24,348 nt of DNA from a virus: the IMG/VR virus record IMGVR_UViG_3300004774_000016, positions 1-24,348 of that record. One strand, given 5' to 3'. Position 1 is the first letter of the stretch; each line of letters starts with the position of its first letter. The notes below the pieces were generated by a model. It did not search any database. It saw only the letters and a program-made list of their open reading frames with translations, and was not told the DNA's origin. Below are positions 1 through 6,827 of this stretch, in pieces. The position numbers and the translations under genes were made by a program.

Positions 1-153
1 GCGACAATCGCGGAAATGAACCGGCAGATAACTGCACATCTTGATGCGGTCGATGCAATCCGACGTAACCGGCGCGCTGTTCGGGACGAAATGCTGCGGC
101 GGGAACTGGCCGGGATCAAAATGCGTTCTGTTGGTGAGGTTGGTGGTGAATGA
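1..153 (+). CDS. C-terminal end of an unrecognised rightward gene (partial)
   Basis: The first frame is open from base 1 to a TGA at 151-153 and encodes about 50 residues of the 3' end of a gene that begins outside the window. The fragment is rich in Arg, Glu, Ala and Met and reads as helical or coiled (for example DAIRRNRRAVRDEMLRRELA). It looks more like a real protein than the antisense frame does. It is on the strand opposite to the leftward operon that ends near 450, so the two transcription units converge here. I do not recognise the family; it could be the last gene of the neighbouring rightward unit. Confidence 0.5.
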   Translation, partial: ATIAEMNRQITAHLDAVDAIRRNRRAVRDEMLRRELAGIKMRSVGEVGGE

Positions 154-452
154 ACGCGGCAATCAGGAAGGCTCAATCCGGTTCCCTGTAGACCGGGAAC
201 GTCCCATATGAGATAGGCCCGATATTCCGCCGCGCGATCCATAATATCTCCGATGGTTGCACTCAGGGCATAGTTCACCCTTCCGCTACTCCTGCCTGCC
301 CCGCTTGGTGACGGGACGGACAGTTCCACAAATCAAGCCCCTGTTTAGCCGCACCGTCCTGTAACGTGGACCAGACGCTCCTGCATGCAATGGCGCGCCT
401 CTCGGCGTTCCTGGTTGGCTCGCACCAACCCCGTTGCATCCCGGTCGGAAGG
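154..452. other. Convergent, poorly coding stretch between the two operon ends
   Basis: No convincing gene is visible. Two short perfect inverted repeats stand out: GTTCCC/GGGAAC at 181-186 and 195-200 (8-nt loop), and GGTTGG/CCAACC at 413-418 and 425-430 (6-nt loop). Neither is followed by a T-run. They may help stop converging transcription, but this is inference. A leftward 54-codon open frame at 275-439 is listed separately with low confidence. Confidence 0.4.
275..439 (-). CDS. Possible 54-aa small protein
   Basis: A leftward ATG frame at 439 reads 54 codons to TGA at 275-277. The product has mixed composition with several Trp and Cys residues (for example RAIACRSVWSTLQDG). No convincing ribosome binding site precedes the ATG; a GGG run lies too close to it. 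I recognise no family, and it may be chance coding in GC-rich DNA at the distal end of the leftward operon. Confidence 0.22.
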   Translation of the reverse strand: MQRGWCEPTRNAERRAIACRSVWSTLQDGAAKQGLDLWNCPSRHQAGQAGVAEG

Positions 453-617
453 CTAGTCAGGCAATATGGGTGCGGTTATGCCCTTGGCCGTGAAAAGCCG
501 GCGGGCGGATCGGAAGGGTAAGTTATCCCAAGGGCAGTCCCGCGAAGTCGGAGCGCGGGCGGCTCCCCTTTGGTTCGGCCAGATCGGGCAGTTTGATGCT
601 GGGGGTGCCAGTGCCAT
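453..617 (-). CDS. Possible 54-aa small protein at the distal end of the leftward operon
   Basis: The ATG at 617 is preceded by AGGAAAGACG, a good Shine-Dalgarno with correct spacing, and the frame runs 54 codons to TAG at 453-455. The protein starts MALAPPASNCPIW. The CPIW segment and a later SARRLF segment faintly recall a small phage/restriction-associated protein family with a CPIWGT start, but the match is from memory and weak. The frame stays open upstream to 941, but that part overlaps the HNH gene and is probably a shadow. It lies about 220 nt downstream of that gene with a hairpin between them. Confidence 0.38.
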   Translation of the reverse strand: MALAPPASNCPIWPNQRGAARAPTSRDCPWDNLPFRSARRLFTAKGITAPILPD

Positions 618-797
618 CGTCTTTCCTGCAAGCCGCTTTCCCCGGAAGGTCCGGGGTGATGACGCCAGAACATGGACGCCAAAAACACGGGCAGAAGGTG
701 TTGCAAAAACGATGGGATGCGGATATAGACCGCTTATTGATGTTCTGCGTCGGTGGGTTTCTGCCAAGATTAGCACCGATGCCCCGTGTCTACTCCG

Positions 798-832
798 AAC
801 GCCTCGCAAGGTCAAGCCTCGCGGGGCGTTTT
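798..832 (+). terminator. GC-rich hairpin with T-run (putative rho-independent terminator)
   Basis: The arms AACGCCTCGC (798-807) and GCGGGGCGTT (821-830) pair with one G-U wobble. On the + strand the stem runs directly into TTTT at 829-832. On the - strand the same stem lies just after the stop codon of the HNH gene at 838, but without a U-run there. It could therefore stop rightward antisense transcription or weakly end leftward transcripts. Confidence 0.42.
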
Positions 833-837
833 GGCGT

Positions 838-1266
838 TCAGTCAAACCCGCGCATTGGGCGTATCGGCTTCCGTTCCTTCGCGGCCTTCTTCCTGCCCCT
901 GAATGGGCGCCTGGGTCCTTTGCGCTCCAAGGTGTAGGCAATCCCCAGCGCCATGCTTGCAGCCCATTTAGCGGCTACCAGGGCGAACGGGTCAAGCCCC
1001 TGCCCCAACCACCACGGCAATTCCTCCCCGGCATCGTGGAGCGATCCTGGGTATCCTGGGCCATGATGCCAGCCGCACAGGCCGGCGGCGTTGTTATCCC
1101 CGGCCTTCAATCCTCGGGCTTTAGGTTCGGGACCGCACGTCAGGTGGTGAGCGAACACAGGGCGCCGAAAGCAACCGGGGATGCAGCAATTCCCTTCCCC
1201 CAACCGTCTCAGGTGCCCCGGCGAGCGGATGCGGCCTTCGATAAAGTCGGGGGTAACGTCAGCCAT
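838..1266 (-). CDS. HNH-type phage protein, DUF968/Ref-like
   Basis: The 142-residue product carries the pattern CCIPGC, then AHHL, then LCGWHHG, then a WWLGQGLDP segment. In phage DUF968 proteins and the P1 Ref family this layout forms a Cys/His HNH fold: metal-binding Cys pair, catalytic His pair, second His pair. P1 Ref is a RecA-directed nuclease; activity of this protein is inferred. I chose the ATG at 1266 because it overlaps the stop of the upstream cytosine methyltransferase (ATGGCTGA); an ATG at 1299 also exists. The C-terminus is Lys/Arg rich (RGRKKAAKERK), fitting nucleic-acid binding. It is the last well-supported gene of the leftward operon. Confidence 0.75.
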   Translation of the reverse strand: MADVTPDFIEGRIRSPGHLRRLGEGNCCIPGCFRRPVFAHHLTCGPEPKARGLKAGDNNAAGLCGWHHGPGYPGSLHDAGEELPWWLGQGLDPFALVAAKWAASMALGIAYTLERKGPRRPFRGRKKAAKERKPIRPMRGFD

Positions 1267-2056
1267 GATCGCGCTCATAGGCCATGACAGCACGGCCAAG
1301 TATCTCGGGAATTTGGGGAACTACGGCGTTTCCAATGGCGGCAAGTCTGTGTGGCCAATCGGGAACCCCATCAACCATTCTGGTAGGATCGGGTTGATCC
1401 AACCATTGATAAGATAAGGCAGGCACCGTCGATCCCATTTCATGTCGAATCCGATCACTGCGCCGGATGGTCTTGTCTCGCCATTTTCGCGCCGGCTCAT
1501 TGTCAGCATTGAGAATGGGGTGAACCCGTTTCCTTTGTTTGGGGTAGGCCACCACCCACAATCGGTCTCGTATGTGTGGAGCGCCGATAGAGGAAGCTGG
1601 TATGCAATGCCATTCCGCATCATACCCGAGCGCGGAAAGGTCTCCGAGAACTCGGCCAATTCCCCGTCCAAGCAAAGCTGCGACGTTCTCCACGAACACG
1701 TATCGCGGTCGTATTTCGCCAATAAGGCGCGCGTATTCTGACCAGAGACCGGAGCGTTCGCCTTCGATCCCGGCGCGCAATCCTGCGTTGGAAATATCCT
1801 GACATGGGAACCCGCCGCAAATGGCGTCAACGGTAATTCCATCGGCAGCAAGTCTTGCGGCGGTGAGCGTCCTGATATCGTCATAACACGGAACCTCGGA
1901 CCAATGTTTCGCCAGCACGCGGCGCGGGAACGGTTCAATTTCACAGAACGCGACGGTTTTGAAGCCAAGAGACCTTTCGAGGCCAAGTGAAAACCCGCCG
2001 ATGCCGGAGAACAAGTCCAACAGGTTGAAACGGGCGTCACCCACTGGCAAGAGCAT
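1259..2056 (-). CDS. DNA (cytosine-5) methyltransferase, Dcm type
   Basis: The enzyme transfers a methyl group from S-adenosylmethionine to C5 of cytosine in duplex DNA. With the ATG at 2056 as residue 1 it has 265 residues. Visible motifs, in order: I, LDLFSGIGGFSLGLE (residues 13-27); IV, GGFPCQDIS with the catalytic Cys near 85; VI, FVENV near 123; VIII, IRDRLWVVAYP; X, GNAVVPQIPEILG near the C-terminus. The target-recognition region is short, typical of small phage enzymes. No restriction endonuclease gene lies beside it, so it is probably a solitary protective methyltransferase. Start choice is uncertain: GTG at 2044 is also possible and the frame is open to 2125, but residues before the 2056 Met do not look conserved. 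Confidence 0.93.
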   Translation of the reverse strand: MLLPVGDARFNLLDLFSGIGGFSLGLERSLGFKTVAFCEIEPFPRRVLAKHWSEVPCYDDIRTLTAARLAADGITVDAICGGFPCQDISNAGLRAGIEGERSGLWSEYARLIGEIRPRYVFVENVAALLGRGIGRVLGDLSALGYDAEWHCIPASSIGAPHIRDRLWVVAYPKQRKRVHPILNADNEPARKWRDKTIRRSDRIRHEMGSTVPALSYQWLDQPDPTRMVDGVPDWPHRLAAIGNAVVPQIPEILGRAVMAYERDHG

Positions 2057-2246
2057 CCCGACCGGCCCGCGTGATCGCGTAAGCCACTCCATCCCCACCC
2101 AGCCGGTATGCCCAACCCTTTGCAACCAGACGCGCGCCCATTGGTCCTCCGACTTTCACCCCGCCGAGAAATTCGCCGAGGTCGGACGGGACAAAATACG
2201 GGTGCTTTGCCAGCGCCGTGAGGGCCTTACGCTGCGGTTCGGTCAT
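2037..2246 (-). CDS. Small winged-helix-like protein
   Basis: The 69-residue product starts MTEPQRKALTALAKHPYFVP and ends AYAITRAGRDALASG. A helical N-terminal half followed by a Gly-rich turn and the ITRAGRDAL ending resembles a winged-helix DNA-binding fold, in which the ending would be the wing strand and last helix. The ATG at 2246 overlaps the TGA of the upstream gene (ATGA) and is preferred over an ATG at 2261. The gene sits between the two methyltransferase genes and overlaps the start of the cytosine methyltransferase by about 20 nt. A regulatory role is inference. Confidence 0.6.
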   Translation of the reverse strand: MTEPQRKALTALAKHPYFVPSDLGEFLGGVKVGGPMGARLVAKGWAYRLGGDGVAYAITRAGRDALASG

Positions 2247-2422
2247 CGCGGCCATTCCCATACGTGCCCAAACCCGAGCCTATCCAGGACCGCTCCCGCA
2301 GCCCTGTATCCCGCTGCCCGATCATCCGGGTTCCACACTACCCGACCGGCCGCAGTGGCGCTGATGTCGGCCGCTGCGGTGCCGATGGCGTTTGCGTGGA
2401 GCAATGCGGTATGGAGGGTCAA
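2243..2422 (-). CDS. Small hypothetical protein, probable TTG start
   Basis: The frame contains LHTALLHANAIGTAAADISA followed by AAGRVVWNPDDRAAGYRAAG and ends FGHVWEWPR. A TTG at 2422 overlaps the stop of the helicase-methyltransferase gene (TTGA), giving 59 residues. The frame stays open upstream to a Met at 2527, but that extension covers the end of the methyltransferase and is probably a shadow. The gene ends with an ATGA overlap to the next gene, which supports translation of this frame. No family recognised. Confidence 0.5.
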   Translation of the reverse strand: MTLHTALLHANAIGTAAADISATAAGRVVWNPDDRAAGYRAAGAVLDRLGFGHVWEWPR

Positions 2423-5007
2423 TCCGCCGCGTCCAAAAGATCGAACAGCGATGGGGTTGCCGCTTCTGCCTCGGCCGCTTGGCAGTATCGCATCGCGTCG
2501 CGCCAGTATGCCCCGGACAGTTCGCACCCATACCCGACGCGGCCGAGTTTCAACGCGCGAAGCGGAACGGTCCCGATGCCGCCGAACGGGTCAAATACTG
2601 TTTCACCCTTCATGGAAAACTGGATTATCAGCCGGTCGGCGATATCGTATTGCATCGGGCAAAGGTGGAACTCCTGCCCCTTGCGCTCTTGTTCCATGTT
2701 CAATGTCCGCATCCGCGCAACGTCGCTCCAAACGTCGGGGTGGACGGAGTGCGGCGGGAATAGCATGAACGTAGCGGGCAGGCGTTGCATTTCGTCCAGA
2801 GCCTCGCACACGGCGCGGTGTTCGGAATAGTCATAGACCCCGCCGGGAGCCGTGATCCGGGCTTCCCACCATTTATACATCGCTTCATGGGGCATATTGG
2901 CAAGTTCCGCAGTGGATAACAGCCTATCGCCATTGGACCGGGTGTATCCGTGGGCGTCAAGCTGCCACACAGCGCGGCTGTATCCCGTTCCAGGAACCGG
3001 GTGTTTCCAATTGTCTTTCTTATCAAAGGCCCGGACAACCCCTTCATTATCGGTGCAATCCGGCTTCTCCTTCACGATGGGATTATCCGCATAACCAACG
3101 CTCAGGTCTGTCGGTGGCTTGCGGAACATCAAGATATACTCGGGGGTTCCGCATCCCATGCGCGAACCATCCTTGCATTGTTCCGACCAGCCTAGGCGAT
3201 ACGTTTGATTGTTTTCCCTCACAACGTCGGTAGTGACAGTCTTCATTCCAAGGAAAGCAAAACCGTGCCGTTGATAGTGATATATCGCCTCGGCATGGAA
3301 CGGGTGGAGGGTCTGGAAACCCAGGCCGTTGATACCGCCGGGCACGATCCGGTCTTTAACGTGTATCATCGCGTTCCGGCCGGGCTTGAGCATACGCAGC
3401 AACGATGGCGTGAGGAAATCCATCTGTTTCCAGAAGTGGTCATTATCGTCGGTATGCCCAAAATCGTTATAGAGCGGCGTGTATTCATATTGCGTCGCGA
3501 ACGGGATGCTGGTCACAATCAGATCTACGCTATTGTCTGGCGCAGCGGCGCATTCCAGCACGCTATCGTTGTTCACGACACTCCAACCGATGCCGCGCGC
3601 CTCTTGCCGTTCGACGTTCATGCCCCGGTGTAGGGCTTGCGCGAAGGCTATATCGGCAAGGCCAAACTCTCGCACTAGGGCGCACATCCGCTGGACCATT
3701 TCAGTATGGCGCTTCCATTTCGCTTCAAGCGACCGCCGAACCTCCCGCTCTGCCTCAGTATAAATCAGGTCGATACGCACCGTCTTGCTTTGCCCAAATC
3801 GCTGCAACCGATGCACGGATTGGATAAAGTCATGGAACTTGAACCCGATGCCGAGGAAAATGGACCATGCACAGAACCGTTGCAGGTTTGTCCCCGCGCC
3901 GATCAGAACGGGCTTACCGGCAATTTCCTGATATTCGCCATCGCTAAAGCCGATGATAGCGGCTTCGCGTTCAACCAACGGTTGGGCACCGTAAACCGTC
4001 GTTATGCCCGGTATAGCAACCTCAATCGCGCGGCGCTCATCCTCCAAATCGTGCCAGATAATCCGATGGGCGCAGGGGTCCAGCGCGCGCAATTCCATCA
4101 TCTTTTCCATGCGTTGGACAAGGGAAGATCGCTTCTCGCCAGCGGTTTCCGACACGCCGAATGATGCATTGCGGAACATTCGGCCTTGTCCGTCGCGCTC
4201 TTGGCCGGCCTTGGTATGATCGGTCGCGACCTCATGCCAATGGACTTCAAGTTCTGGCATGACATAGCCGTCATCGGGGAAACCAAGGTCGGACGGCAGG
4301 AGCATGAAAATTGCCCATGATGACACCCACAACCAGAACTCACGCTCCTTGTGCGCGTGCAGCGTCAGCTTGTCGGCGTTGGAACTGTCCCGCTTGAAAA
4401 ACCGGGTTTTCGCTTCCCCAACGTCCATAACGCCAAGGAATGCAGCATAGGCCAGCAGCTCAATGTATTCGTTCGGAGAAGGTGTCGCGGTCGCCACAAA
4501 ACGGTATTTCGTCCCCTCGAACGTATTCATCAGCGCGCGGAAGGTTTTCGTTCCTCCGAACCCACGGAGCCGAGCGGCTTCGTCAAGGCAGACGCTTTCG
4601 AAAAGCGTCATATCCAGCTTTTCGTCCCGCGCCGTTTCGTAATTGGTGACGTAGACGCCGGGGCCGGCAACCTCATCCGTGCGTCGGATAAAGGTTACAC
4701 TCATGCCCATCTTTTCCGCGTCGCGGCGGAACTCCTGACGCACGCCGAGGGGCGCAATAATCAGCGTGGGTTTGCCGCTGGTCTGCGATATGATGCGCGA
4801 TATTTCCAACTGCATGGATGTTTTGTGCAGGCCGAACGATGCGAAGATCGCGGCCCGGCCCTTGCGTAGCGCCCATTCCACCATCGCGGCGGCGTGAGGC
4901 TTTAACCATGGGCAGATTGTCGCATTCGGAACCTCAAAGCCAAGGTTCTGTCCAAACGACACTTTGTCATTCAGAAACTTTTGATATTCAGTTAGGTTGA
5001 TTGTCAT
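2419..5007 (-). CDS. Snf2-type SF2 helicase fused to an N6-adenine-type DNA methyltransferase
   Basis: This large leftward gene (862 residues from the ATG at 5007) joins two enzymes. The N-terminal half (about 20-430) is a Snf2-like ATPase. It has a Walker A-like FGLHKTS near 60 (His where Gly is usual), a DEAA box in CLDEAARLR, a TATPSPN motif III and the motif VI pattern HRLQRFGQ. The C-terminal half (about 480-855) is a DNA methyltransferase with motif IV written TSIPF instead of DPPY, followed much later by the cofactor motif FDPFGGIGTVPL. That order (IV before I) is the beta-class N6/N4 arrangement. The ATG overlaps the stop of the preceding small gene. A GTG two codons upstream is possible. 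The role is probably protective modification of phage DNA, perhaps with ATP-driven DNA tracking. The target sequence is unknown. Confidence 0.88.
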   Translation of the reverse strand: MTINLTEYQKFLNDKVSFGQNLGFEVPNATICPWLKPHAAAMVEWALRKGRAAIFASFGLHKTSMQLEISRIISQTSGKPTLIIAPLGVRQEFRRDAEKMGMSVTFIRRTDEVAGPGVYVTNYETARDEKLDMTLFESVCLDEAARLRGFGGTKTFRALMNTFEGTKYRFVATATPSPNEYIELLAYAAFLGVMDVGEAKTRFFKRDSSNADKLTLHAHKEREFWLWVSSWAIFMLLPSDLGFPDDGYVMPELEVHWHEVATDHTKAGQERDGQGRMFRNASFGVSETAGEKRSSLVQRMEKMMELRALDPCAHRIIWHDLEDERRAIEVAIPGITTVYGAQPLVEREAAIIGFSDGEYQEIAGKPVLIGAGTNLQRFCAWSIFLGIGFKFHDFIQSVHRLQRFGQSKTVRIDLIYTEAEREVRRSLEAKWKRHTEMVQRMCALVREFGLADIAFAQALHRGMNVERQEARGIGWSVVNNDSVLECAAAPDNSVDLIVTSIPFATQYEYTPLYNDFGHTDDNDHFWKQMDFLTPSLLRMLKPGRNAMIHVKDRIVPGGINGLGFQTLHPFHAEAIYHYQRHGFAFLGMKTVTTDVVRENNQTYRLGWSEQCKDGSRMGCGTPEYILMFRKPPTDLSVGYADNPIVKEKPDCTDNEGVVRAFDKKDNWKHPVPGTGYSRAVWQLDAHGYTRSNGDRLLSTAELANMPHEAMYKWWEARITAPGGVYDYSEHRAVCEALDEMQRLPATFMLFPPHSVHPDVWSDVARMRTLNMEQERKGQEFHLCPMQYDIADRLIIQFSMKGETVFDPFGGIGTVPLRALKLGRVGYGCELSGAYWRDAMRYCQAAEAEAATPSLFDLLDAAD

Positions 5008-5200
5008 TCCCACGTTCCCCTCAAAATTGCCTCATGCAACGCCGCGATTTCTACCGGCCCATTAGCCTCCGATGGGTGGGTGATAAACTCGGCTGCCCAA
5101 TCTTCCATTTGCTGGTCATCGGCGCTGATTGCCCAGCGATATTCCAGGCGCCATTGGGTTCCACGACGATGGCAAAGCGGGCTTTGACGGTGTTGCTCAT
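5004..5200 (-). pseudogene. Small phage gene split by a one-base frameshift
   Basis: An ATG at 5200 overlaps the antirepressor stop (ATGA) and starts MSNTVKARFAIVVEPNGAW, then this frame degenerates to a stop at 5051. From the same spot another frame reads EYRWAISADDQQMEDWAAEF, then an acidic helical tail ending LRGTWE. It stops at 5004-5006, exactly overlapping the ATG of the next gene. The interval is 197 nt, one short of 66 codons, so one missing base near 5144 would rejoin a protein of about 65 residues. Both ends carry the operon's ATGA junctions, which argues that the composite is the ancestral gene. Alternatives are a sequencing indel or recoding (-1). Function unknown. Confidence 0.6.
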
Positions 5201-5943
5201 GGCACTATCTCCCCTTGGACGGGGAACGCCTCGGCCAGCTTGGCCAGACCCTTGGGCGTGACGCGGACCTGGGTGGTGATCCGCTCCGTGCCGTCCGTCC
5301 GGTGGATCGTGGTGACTTTGTGTTCCAGCCAGCCGGCGTTCAGCTTCTCAGCGCGCCCGACCCAATGGGATGTCCCCACCCTCATAAATATCCAAAGGTG
5401 CGCTTTCATCCAGGCGATCAAGTCCTTTGGGCGGACTTGGAGCGTCTTGGCTGTGTCCATCAAACAGAGCGAACCGTCTGTGTTAGCGATGCGATCTAGG
5501 GCTACAGCTTTGGGTTGCAATTCGCTAACGCGCCCCTCTAACGCGATCACTTTCTCGGTGTATCCCAGCAGAAGCGCGCGCATGGTCGCCGGGTCGCTGA
5601 GTGCTACCATCGGGTCGGAGGCTCCGTAGGAGCCGGTCTTGCGGATGGATGGGATAACCTCGGACGTGATCCACTTCCTGAACCGCTTTGCCTCGGGCTT
5701 CCGGCTGGTCAAGGTCAGGCTGTAAAGCCCGCTCTCATTGACGGTGGTCATGTTGGGGTTGCCGGGAGTTCCGTCGGTAATAGCGACGGTATTTTTTTCG
5801 TCATCATCCAGGCGCCCGGCGGCGTCGCGGGGGTTCGTGATTTCCAGCACGCGGCACACATCGGCCAGCACAAACCACGGCTCCCCGTCGCGGGTGATCG
5901 TCCGAACCGGCTGGTTGTCGAATGCGTAGGGGATCAAACTCAT
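5197..5943 (-). CDS. Phage antirepressor, BRO-N plus KilAC-like domains
   Basis: The 248-residue protein begins with a BRO-N domain (about 1-105), recognisable from ITRDGEPWFVLADVCRVLEI, a Leu/Asp-rich LDDDEK segment, VNESGLYSLTLTSRKPEAKR and FRKWITSEVIPSIRKTGSY. The C-terminal half (about 130-245) resembles the KilAC/ANT domain: SLCLMDTAKTLQVRPKDLIAWM, then RVTPKGLAKLAEAF. Proteins of this design act as antirepressors or DNA-binding regulators in temperate phages, displacing or bypassing the lysis repressor. Its start overlaps the stop of an HTH gene (ATGA), and its stop overlaps the start of the frameshifted gene. It is downstream of the strong palindromic operators at 6176-6229, so it may be controlled by the repressor that binds there. 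Confidence 0.9.
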   Translation of the reverse strand: MSLIPYAFDNQPVRTITRDGEPWFVLADVCRVLEITNPRDAAGRLDDDEKNTVAITDGTPGNPNMTTVNESGLYSLTLTSRKPEAKRFRKWITSEVIPSIRKTGSYGASDPMVALSDPATMRALLLGYTEKVIALEGRVSELQPKAVALDRIANTDGSLCLMDTAKTLQVRPKDLIAWMKAHLWIFMRVGTSHWVGRAEKLNAGWLEHKVTTIHRTDGTERITTQVRVTPKGLAKLAEAFPVQGEIVP

Positions 5944-6152
5944 GGCGGTGTTCCTTTCATGCGAACGGGGGGAGGGTCAGAAGCCATGGACGCGGCGCGG
6001 CGTTCAAGCCATGCGTCGATCTCGGGGGGGGCTTGTCCATCTGCCCGCATCCAGCGGCGCACGGTGCTTTCATCCCAGCCTAGAAGGTCGGCAAGGCCAC
6101 GCTGAGTCCAGTGTAGGGTCGCTAGGCATTGGCGGCGGCGGGTGGGTGTCAT
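5940..6152 (-). CDS. Small helix-turn-helix DNA-binding protein
   Basis: The 70-residue product contains a Cro/C1-type HTH: LHWTQRGLADLLGWDESTVRRWMRADG. The motif follows the Q-x3-A-x3-G-x5-V-x2-W pattern seen in XRE-like regulators. A purine-rich GGGAACAGTAGC precedes the ATG at 6152. It is the first gene after a regulatory gap containing two palindromes and is translationally coupled to the antirepressor downstream. It probably represses or modulates this operon, possibly by binding those palindromes; that pairing is inference. Confidence 0.75.
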   Translation of the reverse strand: MTPTRRRQCLATLHWTQRGLADLLGWDESTVRRWMRADGQAPPEIDAWLERRAASMASDPPPVRMKGTPP

Positions 6153-6175
6153 GCTACTGTTCCCAATCGTAAGTT

Positions 6176-6195
6176 AAGGGAATGGCTGTTCCCTT
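6176..6195. promoter_or_regulatory. Palindromic operator candidate 1
   Basis: AAGGGAA (6176-6182) and TTCCCTT (6189-6195) form a perfect 7-bp inverted repeat around a 6-bp spacer, total 20 bp. It lies 24 bp upstream of the HTH gene start at 6152 and 10 bp from a longer palindrome. A dimeric HTH repressor site is the simplest reading. A short RNA hairpin is possible but no T-run follows. Confidence 0.5.
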
Positions 6196-6204
6196 TCCTT
6201 GGCG

Positions 6205-6229
6205 AACTATCAAGTAAAACTTGATAGTT
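6205..6229. promoter_or_regulatory. Perfect 11-bp inverted-repeat operator candidate 2
   Basis: AACTATCAAGT (6205-6215) and ACTTGATAGTT (6219-6229) are perfect reverse complements separated by AAA. The AT-rich symmetric 25-bp element stands out sharply in GC-rich surroundings and resembles lambdoid/Cro-CI type operators in size and symmetry. It fills the gap between the genes at 5940-6152 and 6236-6424. TTGATA inside the leftward-reading strand could serve as a -35 box, but no good -10 follows. Confidence 0.65.
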
Positions 6230-6235
6230 GGACGC

Positions 6236-6424
6236 CTATATGGCATTCGCTGCTTTGATCCCGATTACGATAAGCTGCGCGAAATAGCGGGCTGTGTTTC
6301 CGGCAGGGTCAGCGACCAAGGAAGCGAGGATCGACGCCACCGGCACGCCTGCTTTTTTGGCCATGAAGTCGAGCGCCGCGTCTACGGTGATATTGCAGGT
6401 GGTAGCGAGTGCTTCGGTGGCCAT
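6236..6424 (-). CDS. Small hypothetical protein, 62 aa
   Basis: The product starts MATEALATTCNITVDAALDF and is mostly Ala, Val and Ile in helical pattern. A hydrophobic C-terminal stretch (FAQLIVIGIKAANAI) could be an amphipathic or membrane helix. A GAGGG Shine-Dalgarno lies 9 nt before the ATG, and a promoter-like element is found at 6473-6501 upstream. It is the only gene between that promoter and the operator cluster. No family recognised. Confidence 0.55.
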   Translation of the reverse strand: MATEALATTCNITVDAALDFMAKKAGVPVASILASLVADPAGNTARYFAQLIVIGIKAANAI

Positions 6425-6472
6425 CGGGGCAAACCCTCAATTCGCCGGGGTCCATTCCCTCGGCGTGGGTGA

Positions 6473-6501
6473 GTTATGCCGCATCCCGCGTATCGCGTCA
6501 A
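6473..6501 (-). promoter_or_regulatory. Leftward sigma-70-like promoter
   Basis: On the - strand TTGACG (-35, 6501-6496), a 17-bp spacer and CATAAC (-10, 6478-6473) are found. They match the consensus at 5/6 and 4/6. It lies in a 160-bp gap about 50 bp before the gene at 6236-6424 and could drive the regulator/antirepressor section. Confidence 0.5.
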
Positions 6502-6584
6502 TCGGGGAATGCGGCACCCAACGATTTATTTTGCGCAGCGCGCCCGCTGCCTCACATGCTGCCCGTCGAAGTTATAGGGTATGA

Positions 6585-6602
6585 GGCTCACGGCGGTGAG
6601 CC
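6585..6602 (-). other. Stem-loop over the stop of the Cro-like gene
   Basis: GGCTCAC (6585-6591) and GTGAGCC (6596-6602) pair perfectly around a 4-nt loop. The stem overlaps the stop codon of the Cro-like gene. No U-run follows in the leftward direction, so termination would be weak; it may instead punctuate or stabilise the transcript before the promoter at 6501. Confidence 0.4.
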
Positions 6603-6827
6603 TTCCGATATGGGTAGAACTACGTAAACGCGCTGCGGCGTTCCCATCAAGCCTAATCGGTTGCGAATTGCCTCCGTTGGTGATTTTTCTCCGGCCAGGA
6701 TTTGCCCGATAAATTGGCGCGTCACTCCGATATCACGCGCGAACGCTGCCTGCCCCCCCGCTGCCGCACACGCCTCCCGCAGGCGGTCGCGCATCTGTGC
6801 CTCGGTGATGATGGTTGGTGTGTTCAT
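6588..6827 (-). CDS. Cro/C1-type HTH regulator (YdaS-like)
   Basis: The 79-residue protein contains GGQAAFARDIGVTRQFIGQI and a following EKSPTEAIRNRLGL helix, a compact HTH of the kind seen in phage Cro-like/YdaS regulators. Its start overlaps the stop of the upstream Cys-rich gene (ATGA). A second ATG four codons into MTEA-like context is not seen, so the first ATG is kept. It probably binds phage operators, but which one is not shown. Confidence 0.75.
   Translation of the reverse strand: MNTPTIITEAQMRDRLREACAAAGGQAAFARDIGVTRQFIGQILAGEKSPTEAIRNRLGLMGTPQRVYVVLPISEGSPP

Noticed and set aside
1-242. Leftward open frame with a GGAG ribosome binding site starting at 242
   Set aside because: The first 25 residues look acceptable, but the remainder is Ser/Arg/Ile-rich antisense of the better rightward frame ending at 153, and it has no stop in the window.
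466-1287. Long rightward open frame of 273 codons
   Set aside because: It lies opposite the HNH gene and a hairpin, its protein is Pro/Arg-rich without motifs, and no ribosome binding site precedes it; typical antisense shadow in GC-rich DNA.
3205-4164. Several rightward frames of about 140-170 codons
   Set aside because: All lie antisense to the helicase-methyltransferase fusion, which has clear motifs.
6155-6200. Alphaproteobacterial LexA box (GTTC-N7-GTTC)
   Set aside because: GTTC occurs near the HTH start, but no second GTTC is found at the required 7-nt spacing; the first copy is explained by the complement of a ribosome binding site.
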